Positions 61,782-64,000 of a DNA stretch of 64,000 bases are shown here, in pieces. The notes beneath the pieces are model-generated. The model searched no databases. It was given only the letters and a program-made list of their open reading frames with translations, and was not told the DNA's origin. Numbering within the stretch: the first letter of the stretch is position 1; each line of letters starts with the position of its first letter. The position numbers were made by a program, and so were the translations under genes. Origin of the DNA: NCEH01 sp043195195 (GTDB taxonomy: Bacteria; Pseudomonadota; Alphaproteobacteria; Rhizobiales; Xanthobacteraceae); contig NZ_JBAFWT010000006.1 in NCBI RefSeq assembly GCF_043195195.1, positions 171,071 to 235,070 on the forward strand, read 5' to 3'.

Positions 61782-62003
61782 GTGCCTACGCTGAAGCAAT
61801 CCTGATTGCCGCAAATTAGACACGGCCCCTCGCCTTTGCAATGCATCGACGGGAAATAATATATATCACATGTTTCTGACGTTTAATTGTGAGATGGTTC
61901 GGCGAGCCTCGGCCTGACGGCGGGCTCGTTCAGCGGCCTGTATCATGCCATAAGCACGCCGCCGCGTGGGGCTGGGCGATATGAAGATGCGTAGGAGAAG
62001 TGC

Positions 62004-62867
62004 GTGAGCAGCAACATTGTCCCGAACGCGGTCGTAGAGGTCGGTGGTCTGCAGATCTCGAACCGCGGGCCGCTGACACTTATCGCCGGGCCCTGCCAGA
62101 TTGAAAGTCGCGACCACGTGCTTGACGTGGCAAGGGAACTCTCCGCCATCACCCGGCGGCTGGGCATGGGCCTGGTGTTCAAATCGTCCTTCGACAAGGC
62201 CAACCGCACCTCGATCTCGGGGGCGCGGGGCATCGGGATGAAAGCGGCATTGCCGATCTTCGCCGAAATCCGCGACACCATCGGCGCGCCCGTTCTCACC
62301 GACGTGCATGAAATCGATCAGTGCGCCCCGCTAGCAGAGGTGGTGGACATTCTCCAGATCCCGGCTTTTCTCTGCCGCCAGACCGACCTTCTGGTCGCCG
62401 CCGCGCAGACCGGTCGCGTGGTGAATGTAAAGAAGGGGCAGTTTCTCGCGCCCTGGGACATGAAGAACGTGGTGGCAAAGCTCACCCAATCCGGCAATCC
62501 CAATGTGCTCGTCACCGAGCGGGGCGTTTCGTTCGGGTACAATACCCTGGTCTCCGACATGCGGGCGCTTCCGGAACTCGCGGCCACAGGCGCGCCGGTG
62601 GTCTTCGACGCGACCCATTCGGTCCAGCAGCCGGGCGGGCAGGGCTCCTCCTCCGGTGGACAGCGGGAATTCGTACCTGTTCTTGCCCGGGCCGCAGTTG
62701 CCGTGGGCGTGGCAGCGGTCTTCATTGAAACCCATCCCGACCCGGACCATGCGCCATCCGATGGCCCCAACATGGTCCCCCTCAAGGATATGGAACGCCT
62801 GCTCCGGATGCTTCAGGCCCTCGATTGCGTGGCCAAGGGGCCACTGGTTAGCGGTAGCGCATTCTGA
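62004..62867 (+). CDS. kdsA: 3-deoxy-8-phosphooctulonate synthase
   Basis: This 287-residue enzyme condenses PEP with arabinose 5-phosphate to Kdo-8-phosphate. It has LTLIAGPCQIESRDHVLDVAREL, FKSSFDKANRTSISGARGIG, QIPAFLCRQTDLLVAAAQTGRVVNVKKGQFLAPWDM and TERGVSFGYNTLVSDMRALPEL. GTG 62004 follows AGGAG by six bases. The kdsD gene starts 48 bases later, so substrate supply and use are encoded together. Confidence 0.97.
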   Translation: MSSNIVPNAVVEVGGLQISNRGPLTLIAGPCQIESRDHVLDVARELSAITRRLGMGLVFKSSFDKANRTSISGARGIGMKAALPIFAEIRDTIGAPVLTDVHEIDQCAPLAEVVDILQIPAFLCRQTDLLVAAAQTGRVVNVKKGQFLAPWDMKNVVAKLTQSGNPNVLVTERGVSFGYNTLVSDMRALPELAATGAPVVFDATHSVQQPGGQGSSSGGQREFVPVLARAAVAVGVAAVFIETHPDPDHAPSDGPNMVPLKDMERLLRMLQALDCVAKGPLVSGSAF

Positions 62868-62915
62868 GCCCGCCGCTTCCCGTGACCGGCTGAACCGATG
62901 TAAGGACGTCGAAGC

Positions 62916-63947
62916 ATGAGCTTCGCACACACGCTGAGCAATAAGCAGGAACCGATGCCCAAACGCATCAACGCCCAGATGGACACCGCGGATATCCTCA
63001 CCTGCGGACGCCGGGTGCTGGACTTGGAAATTCAGGGGCTGGAAGCTCTCAGCCGCACGCTGGACGAGCGTTTTGTGGCTGCGGTTCATTTGGTCCGCGC
63101 AGCACGGGGCAGGGTGGTCCTGTCCGGGATGGGCAAGAGTGGGCACGTGGCGCGGAAAATCGCCGCGACCCTGGCCTCCACCGGCACACCCGCCCAGTTC
63201 GTGCACCCTGCGGAGGCCAGCCACGGCGATCTTGGCATGATTACCTCCGACGATTGCATCGTCGCCCTGTCCAATTCGGGAGAAACCACCGAATTGTCGG
63301 ACCTGATCGGATATGCCCAGCGCTTCGGCATTCCGCTCATCGCCATGACCTCAAATTCCGATTCCAGTCTCGGCCGCAGCGCTGATGTCGTACTTGAGGT
63401 GCCAGCCGTCGCGGAGGCCTGCGCCGAGGTTAGCGCGCCCACCACCTCCACCACCATGATGATGGTTTATGGCGATGCGCTCGCCATCGCGGTGCTTGAG
63501 GACCGCGGATTTAGCGCTTCCGATTTCCGCCTGTTTCATCCCGGTGGCAAGATCGGCGCGGCGCTCGCGACAGTCGACACCCTGATGCACATCGACACGG
63601 AAATGCCGCGCGTCACGGCGTCCGCAACAGTGGCGGAAGCCATTATGGAGATGACAACGAAGGGCTTCGGCTGCACCGCCATCTGCAACGATGACGGACT
63701 TTTGCTCGGGGCCCTGACCGATGGTGACCTGCGGCGGCACATGGGCAACGACCTGCTCGGCAGATCGGTATCCGAGGTGATGACGCACCATCCAAAGACC
63801 ATCGCGCCAAACGCATTGCTGAGTGAAGCCGTCCATCTCATGACTGACGAACGGCCGCGTGTCACGGCCCTGTTCGTGACCGATCCCGCCTCGCGCCTCC
63901 TCGGCGTTCTGCACATGCATGACTGCCTGCGGGCCGGCGTCGTTTAG
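62916..63947 (+). CDS. kdsD: Arabinose-5-phosphate isomerase KdsD/KpsF
   Basis: The 343-residue aldose-ketose isomerase turns ribulose 5-phosphate into arabinose 5-phosphate for Kdo. The SIS domain has VVLSGMGKSGHVARKIAATLASTG and PAEASHGDLGMI; the later LFHPGGKIG is typical. Two CBS domains follow (TLMHIDTEMPRVTASATVAEAIMEM and VSEVMTHHPKTIAPNALLSEAV). The N-terminus is about 20 residues longer than in E. coli; ATG 62955 is an alternative start. No further gene is visible after 63947. Confidence 0.95.
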   Translation: MSFAHTLSNKQEPMPKRINAQMDTADILTCGRRVLDLEIQGLEALSRTLDERFVAAVHLVRAARGRVVLSGMGKSGHVARKIAATLASTGTPAQFVHPAEASHGDLGMITSDDCIVALSNSGETTELSDLIGYAQRFGIPLIAMTSNSDSSLGRSADVVLEVPAVAEACAEVSAPTTSTTMMMVYGDALAIAVLEDRGFSASDFRLFHPGGKIGAALATVDTLMHIDTEMPRVTASATVAEAIMEMTTKGFGCTAICNDDGLLLGALTDGDLRRHMGNDLLGRSVSEVMTHHPKTIAPNALLSEAVHLMTDERPRVTALFVTDPASRLLGVLHMHDCLRAGVV

Positions 63948-64000
63948 GTTTCACACGGCCGTTTGCGGCGCGATATAATACGGTAAAGGCCGATCCCTCG

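Noticed and set aside
61782..62003. AT-rich patch (ATAATATATATCACATG) before kdsA as a small RNA or gene
   Set aside because: No ORF with a ribosome binding site and no convincing hairpin plus T-tract; it probably only holds the divergent cysQ and kdsA promoters.

Overview
The window reads as a high-GC alphaproteobacterial chromosome, order Hyphomicrobiales (Rhizobiales). A Xanthobacteraceae-like methylotroph would fit best, but genus is inference. Supporting signs are a homologue of the Agrobacterium growth-pole-ring protein, an F1-ATPase zeta (DUF1476) subunit next to purC, ICE-type (Irr) palindromes upstream of iron genes, two phasins, a CysNC fusion, a dispersed palindromic repeat typical of the order, and a left-edge operon for tetrahydromethanopterin/methanofuran-type C1 cofactors. 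Nearly all DNA is coding. I found no tRNA, rRNA, IS element, prophage or CRISPR array.

Layout: 1-1.9 kb, minus-strand C1-cofactor operon (amino acid kinase, flavoprotein, truncated dihydropteroate synthase-like gene). 2.1-5.7 kb: cytochrome c, rsmE, a YbdK-type ligase and a fumarylacetoacetate hydrolase family gene. 5.9-8.8 kb: a metallophosphoesterase and a glycosyltransferase that match the PlcP/Agt phosphate-starvation lipid-remodelling pair, followed by a threonine dehydratase. 8.9-11 kb: MFS transporter and dipeptide epimerase, convergent and overlapping. 11.1-14.7 kb: complete Mla-type lipid transporter (STAS-MlaE, MlaF, MlaD, lipoprotein). 15-19.9 kb: giant repetitive polar-growth protein. 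20.2-25.7 kb: ferredoxin, murI, lytic transglycosylase, amidotransferase, rpsD, mgtC, SH3 protein. 25.8-33.4 kb: ATPase zeta subunit and purine genes purC-S-Q-L, then bolA-ridA-grxD, with purB convergent. 33.6-37 kb: thrC, M16 peptidase, GNAT. 37-41.1 kb: AsmA and acetoacetyl-CoA synthetase. 41.2-45 kb: iron block (Fe(III) ABC permease and binding protein, bacterioferritin, Bfd) with three matching Irr-type boxes. 45.2-49.2 kb: degenerate PAS histidine kinase and two phasins. 49.3-54 kb: heptose/LPS core genes waaF-waaC-hldD-hldE. 54-58 kb: cobalamin riboswitch and cobU-cobO-cobQ, with cobD convergent. 58-61.8 kb: sulfate activation (cysD, cysNC, cysQ). 62-64 kb: Kdo synthesis (kdsA, kdsD).

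Functionally the window is strong in envelope biology: LPS inner core and Kdo supply, Mla lipid transport, AsmA, peptidoglycan precursors and turnover, polar growth, and probable phospholipid-to-glycolipid exchange. Regulation visible in the DNA includes a cobalamin riboswitch with a coupled leader ORF, three ICE boxes, a weak Pho-box candidate, candidate phasin operators, and several clear intrinsic terminators. Most of the window is ordinary core genome. The least explained items are the growth-pole protein's exact 44-residue repeats, a secreted RidA inserted between bolA and grxD, a histidine kinase with an eroded ATP-binding domain, and two small ORFs with good ribosome binding sites.
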